From Pseudomonadota bacterium (GTDB lineage: Bacteria; Pseudomonadota; Gammaproteobacteria; Steroidobacterales; JBCBZW01), in NCBI GenBank assembly GCA_039193195.1, contig JBCCWS010000016.1, positions 52,669-116,668 of the forward strand: 64,000 nt of DNA. The letters are read 5' to 3'. Under the pieces are notes generated by a model. It searched no databases. It saw nothing but the letters and a program-made list of their open reading frames with translations, and had not been told where the DNA came from. The position numbers and the translations under genes were made by a program. This document shows positions 40,861 through 51,413 of the stretch, piece by piece (position 1 is the first letter of the stretch; each line of letters begins with the position of its first letter).

Positions 40861-41410
40861 AGACGATCTCCACGCGACGGTTTGCAGCGAAGCTTGCATC
40901 GTCCTGCCCGAAGACAGCGGGCCGCTCCTCGCCGAAGCTAACGGTGGCGAGGCGCGTGGACGGCACGCGTAGGGAAAGCAGCGCCTGGCGCACTGCTTGC
41001 GCCCGCCGTTCGCCTAAGCCGATGTTGTACTCGCGCGAGCCACGCTCGTCCGTGTGCCCCTCGAGGCGCACGGACACTACGCCGTTGTCGACGATGTAGC
41101 GGGCGTGGCGGGCGAGGAGCTCGGCGTACTCGGCACGTACGTCACTGCGATCGTAGTCGAAGTAGATGACCGTCTCGCGGGGCGGCGCCGGGCCGCGTCC
41201 GGCGCTGCCGTCGACGGTGCCACCGCTGATGCCCTCGCCGCTACCGGTGCCGTAGGTCGCGCCCCCGTTCCCCACCAGGGCGCTGCTGTCCGCTCCATCG
41301 GACCCCTCCGCAAACCCCCCGTTGCTACTGCCGGTGCTGGCACAACCGGTGGCCAGGACCAGCGCACCGAGCGCTGCCAAGGTCATCGCGACCTGCCTGA
41401 ACTTATGCAT
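40850..41410 (-). CDS. pal: Peptidoglycan-associated lipoprotein Pal
   Basis: This 186-residue lipoprotein has a lipobox (VLATGC, Cys23), a Gly/Ser-rich linker of about 50 residues, and an OmpA-like peptidoglycan-binding domain from ~80 (ETVIYFDYDRSDVRAEY, RLEGHTDERGSREYNIGLGERRAQAVRQAL, ANRRVEIVYGR). It anchors the outer membrane to peptidoglycan and partners with TolB. The linker is longer and more Gly-rich than in E. coli. Confidence 0.97.
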   Translation of the reverse strand: MHKFRQVAMTLAALGALVLATGCASTGSSNGGFAEGSDGADSSALVGNGGATYGTGSGEGISGGTVDGSAGRGPAPPRETVIYFDYDRSDVRAEYAELLARHARYIVDNGVVSVRLEGHTDERGSREYNIGLGERRAQAVRQALLSLRVPSTRLATVSFGEERPAVFGQDDASFAANRRVEIVYGR

Positions 41411-41496
41411 AGATGCTCCTGTTTGCTGGCCCGACGTCGCCTACCCTGGCCGTGCCGTGCCCCTGCTGATCGCGAAATGTTACCTGTTGCGGCGGT

Positions 41497-41514
41497 TGCG
41501 CGCTCGTGCGCGCA
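41497..41514. terminator. Small hairpin between tolB and pal
   Basis: A 7-bp stem (TGCGCGC / GCGCGCA) with a 4-base loop lies just after the tolB stop, on the transcribed minus strand. No T-run follows. It may reduce read-through or protect the tolB mRNA end in an operon whose tolB-pal gap (110 bases) is the longest. Confidence 0.4.
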
Positions 41515-41520
41515 CGCAGG

Positions 41521-42852
41521 TCACCGCCGGGCCGCCAAGGGCCCCCATACGGGCTCACGCACATCGCGGCCTTGGGAGGCGAGTCGCTGCTGCACGGAAC
41601 CATCGACGGCCACCGCCGCCAGCACCCCGGCACCCTGCTCCTGGGTGGCGTAGATGATCATGCTCCCATTTGGGGCGAAGCTCGGGCTCTCGTCTAAACG
41701 TCCGTCGGTCAGTACCTGTAACGCGCGGCTGCGCAGATCGAGGACCGCGATCCGATAGTTACCGCCGTCGTTGTGCACCATGGCCAAGCGTGACTCGTCC
41801 GGCGACAGGCGTGGGCGAGCGTTGTAGGCGCCCTCGAAGGTTACCCGCTCGGTCTTGCTCGTATACACATCGGTACGGTAGATCTGAGGGCCACCCGCGC
41901 GGTCGGATGTAAAGTAGAGCGTCCGTCCGTCGCGCGACCACACCGGCTCGGTGTCGATACCGCGGCTTCGGGTCACCTGCTGCAGTTCCTGGGTATCCAC
42001 GTTGAGTACGTGAATGTCGAGGTCCCCGTTGCCGTCGGATAGGGCCAAGGCCAGCTTGTTGCCGTCCGGTGACCAAGCCGGTGCGCTGTTCACGCCCTGG
42101 CGGGAAGACACGCGGGTCTGCTCCCCTGTGGCGAGCTCCTGCACATAAATCGCGGAGCGATCATCCTGGAAGGAGACGAAGGCCAGGCGGTGCCCCGCTG
42201 GCGACCAGCTCGGTGACATGATGGGCGCCGGAGAGTCGAACACGGCCAGCGCGTTCTCGCCGTCTGCGTCGGCCACGAACAAGCGATAGCGCTCGCTGCC
42301 CGCCCCACCGTCCTTGGTGATGTAGGCGATCCGCGTCGCGAATACACCCGGCGTTCCGGTCAGGGCCTCGTAAACCTGATCGGCTACCAGGTGGGCGGCC
42401 GTGCGCAGCTGGGCCCGCTCCGCAACGATGCGGTACGCGAGCAGCTGCTGAGCCCGGACCACGTCGAAGACTTCGAACTCAATCTGCACCGAGTCTTCGC
42501 CGCCACCAGTGAGGCGGCCGACCACGATGGCGTCGACGCCGAGCAGACGCCAGTCGCCAAAGTCGACCTCGGTGCCGGTGCTTGGCCGCGCCAACATGTC
42601 CGCGCGGTCGATCGGCGCAAAGCGTCCGCTGCGGGTGAGATCCGCATCCACCACCGCCGCGACGTCCAAGTTCATCGCCACGCCATTAGTTGCGAAGGGC
42701 ACGACGGCTACCGGGGTCGCGTTGGCCTCTCCCTTGGTAATCTCGATGACCAGCTGAGCGTTAGCCACCATCGACGTGCAACACAGCGTTGCTAGCAGCG
42801 CTGCGCAGAGCGCCGTCGGCATAAAAAGGGTCGTCGTCTTCCGTGTGTCCAT
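41521..42852 (-). CDS. tolB: Tol-Pal system protein TolB
   Basis: This 443-residue periplasmic protein has a signal peptide (MPTALCAALLATLCCTSMVANA), the N-terminal TolB domain (LVIEITKGEANATPVAVVPF) and a six-bladed propeller with repeated SPSWSPAGHRLAF / APAWSPDGNKLAL / EPVWSRDGRTLYF / RPRLSPDESRLAM / SPSFAPNGSMIIY blades. It binds Pal and the TolA C-domain. Order and spacing with tolA and pal are canonical. Confidence 0.97.
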   Translation of the reverse strand: MDTRKTTTLFMPTALCAALLATLCCTSMVANAQLVIEITKGEANATPVAVVPFATNGVAMNLDVAAVVDADLTRSGRFAPIDRADMLARPSTGTEVDFGDWRLLGVDAIVVGRLTGGGEDSVQIEFEVFDVVRAQQLLAYRIVAERAQLRTAAHLVADQVYEALTGTPGVFATRIAYITKDGGAGSERYRLFVADADGENALAVFDSPAPIMSPSWSPAGHRLAFVSFQDDRSAIYVQELATGEQTRVSSRQGVNSAPAWSPDGNKLALALSDGNGDLDIHVLNVDTQELQQVTRSRGIDTEPVWSRDGRTLYFTSDRAGGPQIYRTDVYTSKTERVTFEGAYNARPRLSPDESRLAMVHNDGGNYRIAVLDLRSRALQVLTDGRLDESPSFAPNGSMIIYATQEQGAGVLAAVAVDGSVQQRLASQGRDVREPVWGPLAARR

Positions 42853-42864
42853 ACGCTTAACGCT

Positions 42865-43800
42865 TCACTCCGGTTCGAAGATGAATACCAGGTACTCGTC
42901 GAAGAGGCTGGGATCGGGCGGTGGCGGCAGGGGAGACGCGCGATTCACGGCCCCTTCGATAGAGCGTTTCACGGCATCGTTGCCGTTGCATCGACCGAAC
43001 TCCACCTTGATGACTTGACCGTCGCGCAGCTGGCGTACGTTCACCTCGCAGGAGAGGCCTGCTTCGGCATCCGGCGGTCGCGCCCAGTTGCGCTCTACCT
43101 TTTGCTTCACTTGGGCCTTGTACTGGGCCAGGAGCCCAGCATTGACCTTGGCTTGCCGATCTTCCTCTTCGGCGAGGGCAGCGAGCAGCAGCTGCTCGGC
43201 CTCTTTCTGCTGTTGCGCGGCACGCGCCTGCTCGGCTCGGCGACGCTCCTCGGCCTGACGCTGCTCTTCGCGCCGCTTCTCCTGTGCGCGGCGTCGCTCC
43301 TGCGCCAAGCGCTGCTCTTCCTTACGTCTCTCTTCGGCCAATCGCTGCGCTTCGGCCTCCGCTTCTGCCTTCGCCCGCGCCTCCCGCCGGGCCTGCGCCT
43401 CGCGAGCAGCCTGTTCCTGTGCAGCGCGTTTGGCGTCAGCTTCGCGTTGCAGTTGCACTAGTCGAGCCTGCTCGGTGCGCTGCGCCTGCTCGCGCGCGGC
43501 CTGTTCGGCCCGCGCCTGGGAGTCGCGGATCGCCTGCGCCTCGGCGGCCTGCGCGCGAAGGCGAGCCTGCTCGAGATCGGCGAGGCGTCTCACTTCTGCA
43601 TCCAGCATCGCTGAATCCACCACCACCGCTTCGATCGCCTCGATCGTCGGTCCTCCCGACGCGACCGCTGGCGTGGCCTGGTGTCGCCATCCCAGGCTGA
43701 AGACCAACGCCACCAGTACCAATGCATGCACCGCCACCGCGCCTAGCCACGGCAGGACTGAATCTGATAGGAAGCGGATGAAACGTGGGTACCAGCTCAT
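42865..43800 (-). CDS. tolA: Tol-Pal system protein TolA
   Basis: This 311-residue protein has an N-terminal TM helix (WLGAVAVHALVLVALVFSLGW), a long Ala/Glu/Arg-rich helical domain at residues ~60-215 (repeats of AEERRKEEQRLAQERR type), and a C-terminal domain (VERNWARPPDAEAGLSCEV...YLVFIFEPE). It links the TolQR motor to TolB-Pal. The helical domain strongly favours Arg/Ala and gives open frames on the other strand. Confidence 0.95.
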   Translation of the reverse strand: MSWYPRFIRFLSDSVLPWLGAVAVHALVLVALVFSLGWRHQATPAVASGGPTIEAIEAVVVDSAMLDAEVRRLADLEQARLRAQAAEAQAIRDSQARAEQAAREQAQRTEQARLVQLQREADAKRAAQEQAAREAQARREARAKAEAEAEAQRLAEERRKEEQRLAQERRRAQEKRREEQRQAEERRRAEQARAAQQQKEAEQLLLAALAEEEDRQAKVNAGLLAQYKAQVKQKVERNWARPPDAEAGLSCEVNVRQLRDGQVIKVEFGRCNGNDAVKRSIEGAVNRASPLPPPPDPSLFDEYLVFIFEPE

Positions 43801-43819
43801 GGGGCGCCTGTAGGAACGC

Positions 43820-44281
43820 TCAGGTTCCCGCGTCAGGATCGGCCAGTGGTGTTTGGGGCGCGTCAGTCACGAAGCCAATCTTGGCCGCTCCCGCCTGCTG
43901 CAGGAGAACCATCCCGCGCACCACGTTGCCGTACGGCACGGCCTGGTCGGCGCGCACTAGGACTGGCGTTTGAGGACTGCGCCTGAGCACGGCAGTGGCG
44001 CGAAACAGGGCGGTTGACTCGTCGATCGCCGCATCTTCGTTCTCGCCGACGTTGAGGTAGATGAGCCCATCGCGATCGATCGAGAGCACCAGCGGTTCCT
44101 GGTTATCGAAGTCCTCGCTGTCCAACGGCTCAGCGCCCGCCTGGGGAAGGTCTACTTCGATGCCCTGGGTGAGCAGCGGCGCGGTGACCATGAAGATCAC
44201 CAGCAGCACCAGCATCACGTCGATGTAGGGCACTACGTTGATCTCACCGAGGAGACGACGCCCTCGAGATCTACGGCCCAC
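43820..44281 (-). CDS. tolR: Tol-Pal motor protein TolR
   Basis: This 153-residue ExbD/TolR protein has a single TM helix containing the essential Asp (EINVVPYIDVMLVLLVIFMV) and a periplasmic domain (EPLVLSIDRDGLIYLNVGEN...). Together with TolQ it uses the proton gradient to drive TolA. It overlaps tolQ by 11 bases. Confidence 0.96.
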   Translation of the reverse strand: MGRRSRGRRLLGEINVVPYIDVMLVLLVIFMVTAPLLTQGIEVDLPQAGAEPLDSEDFDNQEPLVLSIDRDGLIYLNVGENEDAAIDESTALFRATAVLRRSPQTPVLVRADQAVPYGNVVRGMVLLQQAGAAKIGFVTDAPQTPLADPDAGT

Positions 44282-44990
44282 CGTTGGAAGTCCCCTTGCC
44301 GCCAGCGTTCGCCGCGTGACGTTGGAGGATGTTGGAGAACTCCTCGACGAAGGCCTCGAAACGAGTCTCCAGGCGATCGACCTGATCGGCGTAGCGGTTG
44401 TAGGCGATTACCGCCGGGATCGCGGCGAACAGGCCCATAGCGGTGGCCACCAGAGCTTCGGCGATACCCGGCGCCACGGTAGCGAGCGTGGCTTGCCCAG
44501 CGTCGCCTAGCTCTCGGAATGCGTTCATGATGCCCCACACGGTACCGAACAGTCCCACGTAGGGGCTAGTCGAACCGATCGTTGCTAGGGTCGACAGATT
44601 GGTCTCCAGGCGATCGAGCTCCTTGTTCTGATACACGCGCATGGAGCGGCGAGCATTCTCGAGCAGCTTGTCACCACCCAAGGTGCGATCGCCGCGAAGG
44701 CGTCCGAACTCGCGGTAGCCAGCTTGGAAGATGCTGCCCACTCCTTCACGCCCGTTGTTCGTATCCTGCAGGCGCTTATAGAGCACGTTGAGATCGCCGC
44801 CAGACCAGAACTGGTTTTCGAACTCCTCCGTGTGCGAACGGGCGCGCCCGATGACACGCCAGCGATTGAAGATGATCGACCAAGACATGAGCGAGGCGAT
44901 CACCAAGAGCAGCATCACCAGCTTCACGGCCAAACTGGCCTGGAGGATGAGCTGGATAAAGGTGAGATCCGGAGAAAGCAATTCGGGCAT
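44271..44990 (-). CDS. tolQ: Tol-Pal motor protein TolQ
   Basis: This 239-residue MotA/TolQ/ExbB protein has three TM helices (LAVKLVMLLLVIASLMSWSIIF; YVGLFGTVWGIMNAF; ATAMGLFAAIPAVIAYN) and the cytoplasmic loop typical of the family. The ATG at 44990 overlaps the ybgC stop (TGATG), which is why I prefer it to the TTG one codon upstream. Confidence 0.96.
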   Translation of the reverse strand: MPELLSPDLTFIQLILQASLAVKLVMLLLVIASLMSWSIIFNRWRVIGRARSHTEEFENQFWSGGDLNVLYKRLQDTNNGREGVGSIFQAGYREFGRLRGDRTLGGDKLLENARRSMRVYQNKELDRLETNLSTLATIGSTSPYVGLFGTVWGIMNAFRELGDAGQATLATVAPGIAEALVATAMGLFAAIPAVIAYNRYADQVDRLETRFEAFVEEFSNILQRHAANAGGKGTSNGGP

Positions 44991-45394
44991 CAAGTGTTCT
45001 CTACGATGGCCGTGGGGATGGCACGGGGGCGAAAGCTGTTCACGTCCAGGCAGGCGCCGCGAATCGACCCTTCCACCAGCAGTTCGCCGTCAACGCTGTC
45101 GCGGTAGACATGTTGACCGAAGCGGACGCTCGTGCGCGTGCTGTCGTCTATGCTGACCGTCACCGCCAGCATGTCATTGAAACGCGCGGGCTTGCGAAAG
45201 GTCACTTCCGCCTGCACGACCACGAAGATCACGCCCTCCTGCGCCATGAGCGCGTCCTGTTCGAAGCCCTTCGCGCGCAGATATTCCGTACGCGCCCGCT
45301 CCATGAAACGCAGGTAGTTGGCGTAGTACACGACGCCACCGACGTCCGTGTCCTCGTAGTACACGCGCACGGGCCAGGCGAACACCTCACTCAT
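44990..45394 (-). CDS. ybgC: Tol-Pal-associated acyl-CoA thioesterase YbgC
   Basis: This 134-residue hot-dog-fold protein contains the active-site sequence [30 protein letters not shown], with the family Asp. The ATG at 45394 overlaps the ruvB stop (ATGA), so the ruv and tol genes are translationally joined. It hydrolyses acyl-CoA/ACP intermediates in phospholipid metabolism at the membrane. Confidence 0.95.
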   Translation of the reverse strand: MSEVFAWPVRVYYEDTDVGGVVYYANYLRFMERARTEYLRAKGFEQDALMAQEGVIFVVVQAEVTFRKPARFNDMLAVTVSIDDSTRTSVRFGQHVYRDSVDGELLVEGSIRGACLDVNSFRPRAIPTAIVENT

Positions 45395-46440
45395 CGATCG
45401 TTGCCCTCGAACAGGTCCGCAGGTGGCGTGCCGCTGCCGGGGGGTGCGGCTCGCCCTAGCACCTCCCATGCCTTTCGCGTCGCGACGCGCCCGCGCGCCG
45501 TGCGCATGAGATATCCCTGCTGGATCAGGTAGGGCTCCAGCACGTCCTCGATCGTACCCCGCTCTTCGCCGAGGGCCGCGGACAGGCTATCGACACCCAC
45601 GGGGCCACCGTCGAAGTGCTCCACGATGATGCTGAGCAGGCGACGGTCCATCACGTCGAATCCACGCTGATCCACCTCGAGCATGCCGAGGGCCTCTTGT
45701 GCCACCGCCTCGTTGATCTGCCCGCCAGCACACACCTGAGCGAAGTCGCGCACACGCTTGAGCAGTCGGTTTGCGATGCGGGGCGTGCCCCGGGAGCGCG
45801 CAGCAATCTGTCGAGCCCCCGGTCCGTCGATGGCGACGTCGAGAATCCGAGCCGCGCGCGAGACGATGCTCGTCAGATCATCGACCTCGTAGAACTCGAG
45901 TCGTTCCATGATCCCAAAGCGGTCGCGTAACGGCGACGTTAGGAGGCCGGCGCGGGTTGTGGCGCCTACGAGGGTGAACGGCGGCAGGTCGAGTTTGATC
46001 GCCCGCGCACCCGGGCCCTCGCCGATCACGATGTCGATCTGGTAGTCCTCCATCGCCGGGTAGAGCACCTCCTCCACCACGGGGCTGAGGCGGTGGATCT
46101 CATCCACGAAAAGCACATCGTGGGACTCTAAATTGGTCAGCAAGGCCGCCAAGTCACCCGCCCGCTCGAGAACGGGACCGGAGGTTTGGCGCAGGTTTAC
46201 GCCCAGCTCGGTGGCGAGGATATTGGCCAGGGTGGTCTTGCCAAGGCCAGGCGGGCCGAACAGGAGCACGTGGTCGAGCGCCTCTCCGCGCCCCCGGGCA
46301 GCCTGTACGAAGATATCGAGCTGGCGACGTAACCGGGGCTGGCCGACGAAGTCGTCGAAGCGGCGCGGCCGAATGGCGCGCTCGTAGGCGTCCTCCTCTA
46401 CACGCGCACCGGCGCCGATGACCCGCTCGTCTTCCTCCAT
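45391..46440 (-). CDS. ruvB: Holliday junction branch migration helicase RuvB
   Basis: This 349-residue AAA+ ATPase has Walker [17 protein letters not shown], Walker [13 protein letters not shown], sensor GATTRAG, and the C-terminal winged helix ([22 protein letters not shown]). A strong AAGGAGGA ribosome site precedes the ATG. It drives branch migration with RuvA. Confidence 0.98.
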   Translation of the reverse strand: MEEDERVIGAGARVEEDAYERAIRPRRFDDFVGQPRLRRQLDIFVQAARGRGEALDHVLLFGPPGLGKTTLANILATELGVNLRQTSGPVLERAGDLAALLTNLESHDVLFVDEIHRLSPVVEEVLYPAMEDYQIDIVIGEGPGARAIKLDLPPFTLVGATTRAGLLTSPLRDRFGIMERLEFYEVDDLTSIVSRAARILDVAIDGPGARQIAARSRGTPRIANRLLKRVRDFAQVCAGGQINEAVAQEALGMLEVDQRGFDVMDRRLLSIIVEHFDGGPVGVDSLSAALGEERGTIEDVLEPYLIQQGYLMRTARGRVATRKAWEVLGRAAPPGSGTPPADLFEGNDR

Positions 46441-46477
46441 CGGGAGCTCCTCCTTGAGTGTGCTGCAACCGCGCGCG

Positions 46478-47071
46478 TCAGCCGCGCAAAGCCAATCGCA
46501 CGATCTGCGCCGTATCCAGGCCGTTCACCTTCAGGTCCTTCAGCATCCTTGATGCCTCAGCGTTCTTGTAGCCAAGCGCGAGCAAGGCCTCGAAGGCCTC
46601 GCGACGTCCATCTGCGGGCAACGCCTCGCGCCCCGCAAGGTTGACCCCGAAGGTGCTGCTGGTCGCCTCACCCTGCAGGCGATCGCGCATCTCGACTACA
46701 AGACGCTCAGCAGTCTTTTTGCCGATACCTGGTAGGCGGGTTAGGCGGCTCGTATCGCCCTCCTCCACGCAGTGAGCGAAGTCGCTCACGCTGATGCCGG
46801 ATAGAATCCCTAGGGCCACCTTGGGGCCCACTTTGGAGACGCGAATCAGCTCGCGAAACAGTCCCCGTTCTGCCTCCGTGGCGAAGCCGAACAGCACGTG
46901 GGCATCATCGCGCACCACCAAATGGGTCAGTAGGTGGATCGACTCGCCCGTCGCCGGCAGATCGGCGCAGGTGGACATGGGGGCTTCCACCTCGTAGCCC
47001 ACCCCGCCCACATCGATGACCAGGTCCGGAGGCCGTTTTTCCGCCAGGCGACCGCGAAGGAAGCCGATCAT
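46478..47071 (-). CDS. ruvA: Holliday junction DNA helicase subunit RuvA
   Basis: This 197-residue protein begins [20 protein letters not shown], with helix-hairpin-helix segments around [20 protein letters not shown] and a C-terminal RuvB-binding domain ([24 protein letters not shown]). The ATG at 47071 overlaps the ruvC stop (ATGA); the longer frame upstream lies inside ruvC and is not real. Confidence 0.97.
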   Translation of the reverse strand: MIGFLRGRLAEKRPPDLVIDVGGVGYEVEAPMSTCADLPATGESIHLLTHLVVRDDAHVLFGFATEAERGLFRELIRVSKVGPKVALGILSGISVSDFAHCVEEGDTSRLTRLPGIGKKTAERLVVEMRDRLQGEATSSTFGVNLAGREALPADGRREAFEALLALGYKNAEASRMLKDLKVNGLDTAQIVRLALRG

Positions 47072-47667
47072 CGCCGTCGTCCCCGGCGTCCACGGGTGGC
47101 CCAGGCCTCGCGCAGTAACGCTTGAGCTTCCCCGCGTGAATCTGCCCCCGCACTTGCGCCTGCGGCTTCGACGGCCAGCCCCAATCGCCGCTCCGTACGG
47201 CGCACATAGGCGCGACACAGGGCAGCGGCCAGTGCGTCGGCAGCATCCGCCTGAAGGGGACCTTCCTCGGCGAGGAGCAGGCGCACCATCGCCTGCACTT
47301 GGCTCTTCTCCGCACCACCACGCCCAGCGACGGCTTGCTTGATCTCCCGCGCGCTGTACTCGTAAACCTGCGGGACCGCATCGACGACGAAGGTGGCGCA
47401 GAGCGCCGCGCCGCGCGCCTGGCCCAGCTTTAGGGCGCTATCGACGTTGCGCGAGACAAACACGCGCTCGACAGCAACTTCCGTGGGTTGGAAGCGCACC
47501 ACGAGCTCGGCGACGGCCGTGTAGATGCCACGCAGTCGCGTGGAGAACTCACCGTTACCGACGCGAATACATCCGTTCGCCACGTGAACCGGATCGCTGT
47601 TGGGCAGGGCATCGACGATGCCGTATCCCGTGACGCGTGAGCCTGGGTCGATCCCCAAGATTCGCAC
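47068..47667 (-). CDS. ruvC: Crossover junction endodeoxyribonuclease RuvC
   Basis: This 199-residue nuclease has the RNase H-like start ILGIDPGSRVTGYG, VAVERVFVSRNVDSALKLGQARG, and acidic residues in LQADAADALAAALC. It starts at GTG. It has an Arg/Gly-rich extension ([11 protein letters not shown]) beyond the typical C-terminus of about 170-180 residues, caused by read-on into the ruvA overlap. Confidence 0.96.
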   Translation of the reverse strand: MRILGIDPGSRVTGYGIVDALPNSDPVHVANGCIRVGNGEFSTRLRGIYTAVAELVVRFQPTEVAVERVFVSRNVDSALKLGQARGAALCATFVVDAVPQVYEYSAREIKQAVAGRGGAEKSQVQAMVRLLLAEEGPLQADAADALAAALCRAYVRRTERRLGLAVEAAGASAGADSRGEAQALLREAWATRGRRGRRR

Positions 47668-47705
47668 GCGTTGCGTGGTCGCCGTCGACTTATCGCGCAG
47701 CTCGC

Positions 47706-48446
47706 TCAGAGTTTCTCCAGGATTTCGTCGGGAATGTCTGCGTTCGAATAAACGTTCTGAACGTCGTCCAGGTCTTCCAGGGCGTCGAGCAACTTGATCA
47801 TGGTGCCTGCTTCGCCTTCTTCGAGCGTAGCGTTGGTCGAGGCGCGCATCGTGACTTCGGCGTCCTCGGGGGTGAGACCGGCGGCGTTCATCGCCTCGTT
47901 CACACGCTCGAACTCGTTCGGGTCCGTGAGCACGTCGATGGAGCCGTCCTCATTCGTCACCACGTCCTCCGCTTCCGCTTCGAGGGCAGCATCAGTGATC
48001 GTGTCTTCATCTGCGCCCGAGGCGTAGCTCAGCACGCCGCAGTGATTGAACAGATACGCCACCGATCCGTCCGCCCCGAGGTTGCCACCGAACTTCGAAA
48101 AGGCGTGGCGCACCTCAGCCACGGTGCGATTGCGGTTGTCGGTCATGCAATCGACCATCACGGCGACCCCGCCGGGACCGTAGCCCTCGTAGCGAATCTC
48201 ATCGAGGTTGCCTTCGCCGCCGCCGCTCCCGCGCTTGATCGCACGCTCGATGTTGTCCTTCGGCATGCTTTGCGCGCGGGCCTTGTCCATCGCCAAGCGC
48301 AAGCGCGGATTGGAGGTCGGATCGCCACCGCCGAGCTTCGCGGACACGGTGATCTCGCGCGCCAACTTCGTGAACAATTTGCCACGCTTCTTATCCTGTG
48401 CACCCTTTCGGTGCTGAATGTTGGCCCACTTACTGTGACCCGCCAT
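47706..48446 (-). CDS. yebC: YebC/PmpR-family transcription/translation regulator
   Basis: This 246-residue protein begins [20 protein letters not shown] and has [20 protein letters not shown] and [17 protein letters not shown], the standard YebC core, followed by two alpha/beta domains. Recent work ties the family to easing ribosome stalling, alongside older reports of DNA binding. It is the first gene of the yebC-ruvCAB series and is divergent from relA. Confidence 0.96.
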   Translation of the reverse strand: MAGHSKWANIQHRKGAQDKKRGKLFTKLAREITVSAKLGGGDPTSNPRLRLAMDKARAQSMPKDNIERAIKRGSGGGEGNLDEIRYEGYGPGGVAVMVDCMTDNRNRTVAEVRHAFSKFGGNLGADGSVAYLFNHCGVLSYASGADEDTITDAALEAEAEDVVTNEDGSIDVLTDPNEFERVNEAMNAAGLTPEDAEVTMRASTNATLEEGEAGTMIKLLDALEDLDDVQNVYSNADIPDEILEKL

Positions 48447-48688
48447 TTCGCTCCTCTCGTGCCATTGGCACTCACGGGCTCCGCTACGGCCGCGGGCGCC
48501 CTGAAAAAGTTCATGATTTCGCCATTGTAGTGCACTCCGCGGGAGTCTCGCGAGCCGTTGCGCGCTGCCCATCGGCGAATCGATTGCGCGGCACCGAGGC
48601 TTGCCCTCGGCGGGCCACGCTGGCGTATCATTCGTCCCGCTGGGGCGTTTCCGCCCCAGTACACTTGCGTACCGCGAGAGCGTCCTCC

Positions 48689-50860
48689 TTGGTCACGATC
48701 ACTCGTCCAGACGAAAGCAACGGGCCCGGCACCGCCTCGCGCAGCCGCGTCGCCGCATGGACTGCCGAGGTGCTCGCCGACGCAGAGCGCACCCTCACCA
48801 CGGACGGCTTCCTGGACGACCTGCGCGAACGCTGCGCACGCGCGGACGCCGTCTCGCAAATCGTGGGCCAGCTCGGGGTGGCTGAGGAGATTGCCCTCGC
48901 GACCATGATCCGCCCCTTGCGCGAAGCGGGACTGTGTAGCAACGCCGGCATCGAGGAGCAGTTTGGCACCGAAGTTGCGCAAATGGTCGGCGAGCTGGAG
49001 CGAGCCGGGCGCTTCGTGCTGCCCCCGGAATGGTCCCCTGGCCAGGCCTTGGGTGCGGATCAGGCCGAATCCCTACGCAAAATGCTGCTGGCGATCGTGG
49101 ACGACGTACGCTTGGTACTGGTCTTGCTCGCAGAGCAACTCCACCGCCTGCGCTCGCTTAAGGGAGCGCCAGCCGATGAGCAGGTACGCTGTGCCACGGA
49201 GACGCGCGAGATCTACGCACCGCTCGCGAGCCGCCTCGGCATCTGGCAGTTCAAGTGGGAGATGGACGATCTCTCCTTCCGCTACCTCGAACCGGACACC
49301 TACAAGCAGATCGCCCGCTGGCTGCGCGAGCGACGCGCTGATCGCGAAACCTATCTATCCAATGTGGTGGAAGTTCTCGGCGGCCGTCTCGAGGAGGCCG
49401 GCATCGAATGCCAGATCGCGGGCCGGCCGAAGCACATCTACAGCATCTGGAACAAGATGCTTCGCAAGGGCCTGGACTTCGAGCACATATTCGACGTGCG
49501 CGCGGTGCGCGTTCTAGTGGGCTCGCAGACCGAGTGCTATGCCACCTTAGGTATTGTCCACGGTATGTGGCGCTACCTGCCCGGCGAGTTCGACGACTAC
49601 ATCGCGGCACCTAAGGAAAACAACTACCAATCCCTGCACACAGCGGTGATCGGCCCCGAGGGCAAGACCCTCGAGGTGCAGATTCGCACCCACGAGATGC
49701 ATCGCCACGCCGAGCTCGGTGTCGCCGCCCACTGGCGCTACAAGGAGGGTGGTGAGGATGATAGCGCCTACCGCAACAAGATCAGCTGGCTGCGCCGCCT
49801 GCTTGACCCGGACGAGGACGATCCGGATCTGGACTTCCTGGACCGCGTGCGCACGGAGATCCTCGACGAGCGCGTGTACGTGCTGACACCACGCGGGGAC
49901 GTGGTCGATTTGCCGAGCGAGGCCACACCCCTCGATTTCGCATACCACGTTCACACCGAACTCGGCCACCGCTGCCGGGGTGCGCGGGTTAACGGTCGCC
50001 AGGTCTCCCTCAATCAAAAGCTCGCGAGCGGCGACCAGGTGGAGATCGTCACGGCCAAGGAGGCCAATCCATCGCGTGATTGGCTGATTCCCCAGCTGGG
50101 TTTTCTGGCCTCGAGCCGCGCGCGCGCCAAGGTGCGCCTGTGGTTCCGTCGCGAGGCCGGCGAGGGCAACGTCGAGCAGGGGCAGAGCATGGTCGAACGG
50201 GAGTTGCAGCGCTTGGGCTGTGAGATGTCGCTGGTGAGCGCCATGGTTCGTCACCTGCGCCTCGACAGCGCGAACTCCCTGTACGCCGCAGTGGGCGCCG
50301 GCGACCTTACGCTGGCAGATATCGACGTTGCCGTGCAGAAGCTAACGGCGCCCCAGGTGGAGCCGCAGTTGCTACCCGTCGCGCGACGGCGCCCTCGTCG
50401 CACTCCGCAGCGCTCGGCGATCGAGGTAGGCGGCGTGGATGACCTGTTGCACAACTTCGCCCAGTGCTGCAAGCCGCTTCCCCCCGATCCCATCTTGGGC
50501 TTCATCAGTCAGGGCAGGGGTATCAGCGTGCACCGCGCCGACTGCCCGAACCTGCGCAAGCTCATGGAGACCCAGCCCGAGCGCGTGGTGGATGTGGATT
50601 GGCACGCAGACGCAAGCCACACATTTACCGCGGACATTCGCATCGAAGCGGCTGATCGCCGCGGCTTGCTGCAGGAGCTCTCAGGCGCCTTCGCCAGCGC
50701 CAACGTGAACATCACCGCTACCCAGACGGTGACGGACCGCACCACCGGCAGCGCCGTCTTCAACCTAACGGTGGAGATCACCGGGCTGTCGGAGTTGAGT
50801 CGAGTCCTGCACCGACTGTCCTCGGTGCGCGGGGTGCATGACGTGCGCCGCGTGCGCTAG
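48689..50860 (+). CDS. relA: (p)ppGpp synthetase RelA
   Basis: This 723-residue protein has a degenerate HD region without the HDxxED motif ([15 protein letters not shown]), so no hydrolase is expected. The synthetase domain follows ([55 protein letters not shown]), then TGS ([30 protein letters not shown]), a zinc-finger-like region with Cys ([14 protein letters not shown]) and an ACT domain. This is RelA and not SpoT. I prefer the TTG at 48689 to the much longer open frame upstream; it gives a length close to E. coli RelA (744 residues), and the N-terminus [10 protein letters not shown] resembles RelA starts, but no ATG is available. It is divergent from yebC. Confidence 0.95.
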   Translation: MVTITRPDESNGPGTASRSRVAAWTAEVLADAERTLTTDGFLDDLRERCARADAVSQIVGQLGVAEEIALATMIRPLREAGLCSNAGIEEQFGTEVAQMVGELERAGRFVLPPEWSPGQALGADQAESLRKMLLAIVDDVRLVLVLLAEQLHRLRSLKGAPADEQVRCATETREIYAPLASRLGIWQFKWEMDDLSFRYLEPDTYKQIARWLRERRADRETYLSNVVEVLGGRLEEAGIECQIAGRPKHIYSIWNKMLRKGLDFEHIFDVRAVRVLVGSQTECYATLGIVHGMWRYLPGEFDDYIAAPKENNYQSLHTAVIGPEGKTLEVQIRTHEMHRHAELGVAAHWRYKEGGEDDSAYRNKISWLRRLLDPDEDDPDLDFLDRVRTEILDERVYVLTPRGDVVDLPSEATPLDFAYHVHTELGHRCRGARVNGRQVSLNQKLASGDQVEIVTAKEANPSRDWLIPQLGFLASSRARAKVRLWFRREAGEGNVEQGQSMVERELQRLGCEMSLVSAMVRHLRLDSANSLYAAVGAGDLTLADIDVAVQKLTAPQVEPQLLPVARRRPRRTPQRSAIEVGGVDDLLHNFAQCCKPLPPDPILGFISQGRGISVHRADCPNLRKLMETQPERVVDVDWHADASHTFTADIRIEAADRRGLLQELSGAFASANVNITATQTVTDRTTGSAVFNLTVEITGLSELSRVLHRLSSVRGVHDVRRVR

Positions 50861-50950
50861 CCCGATCGCCACTGGAGTGCCCCGTCAACCACGGGCGCGC
50901 CCGCTCGTTCTATTCGATTGACTTGCCAGATCAAACCGCGGAGTTGCGCC

Positions 50951-51403
50951 ATGGTCATGTTCAGGGCCCTCGAGTGGTTGACTGCCTCACCCCTAGCCGC
51001 TCTCTATCTGATGCTGTCAGCGACCGCGGCAGCCGGTGACTACCACGCCCCAGGTGGGGTGGCACTCGAAGGATTTGACGCGGTGGCCTACTTCACCGAA
51101 GGGCGCGCCGTACGCGGGAAGGCCTCCCACGAGGTCACCTGGGATGGCGTAAGTTGGCGCTTTTCGTCGGCCGAGCACCAGGATGCGTTTCTCGCGGCCC
51201 CGGATCGCTACGCGCCGCAGTACGGTGGCTACTGCGCCCTTGGCATAGCGGTAGGAAAGCGGCGGCGAGGCGACCCGCAAGTGTTCGCGGTGGTCGACGG
51301 CCGGCTCTACATCAACTTCAACCGCCGCATTCACCAGCGCTGGGAGCAGCGCTCGCGCGGGTTCATTCGACGCGCCAACCAGCAGTGGACCGGCGCGCCG
51401 TAA
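50951..51403 (+). CDS. Exported YHS-domain protein
   Basis: This 150-residue protein has a hydrophobic N-terminus (SPLAALYLMLSATAAA) and a YHS-like domain: ALEGFDAVAYFTEGRAVRGK, FSSAEHQDAFLAAPDRYAPQYGGYCALG, and INFNRRIHQRWEQ. YHS domains with the Cys in GGYC are seen in copper-handling and other metal-linked proteins, but the function here is unknown. The ATG at 50951 is preferred to an upstream GTG because the signal sequence follows it. It is a single gene, convergent with lpd across 10 bases. Confidence 0.85.
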   Translation: MVMFRALEWLTASPLAALYLMLSATAAAGDYHAPGGVALEGFDAVAYFTEGRAVRGKASHEVTWDGVSWRFSSAEHQDAFLAAPDRYAPQYGGYCALGIAVGKRRRGDPQVFAVVDGRLYINFNRRIHQRWEQRSRGFIRRANQQWTGAP

Positions 51404-51413
51404 GCGAGGTTCG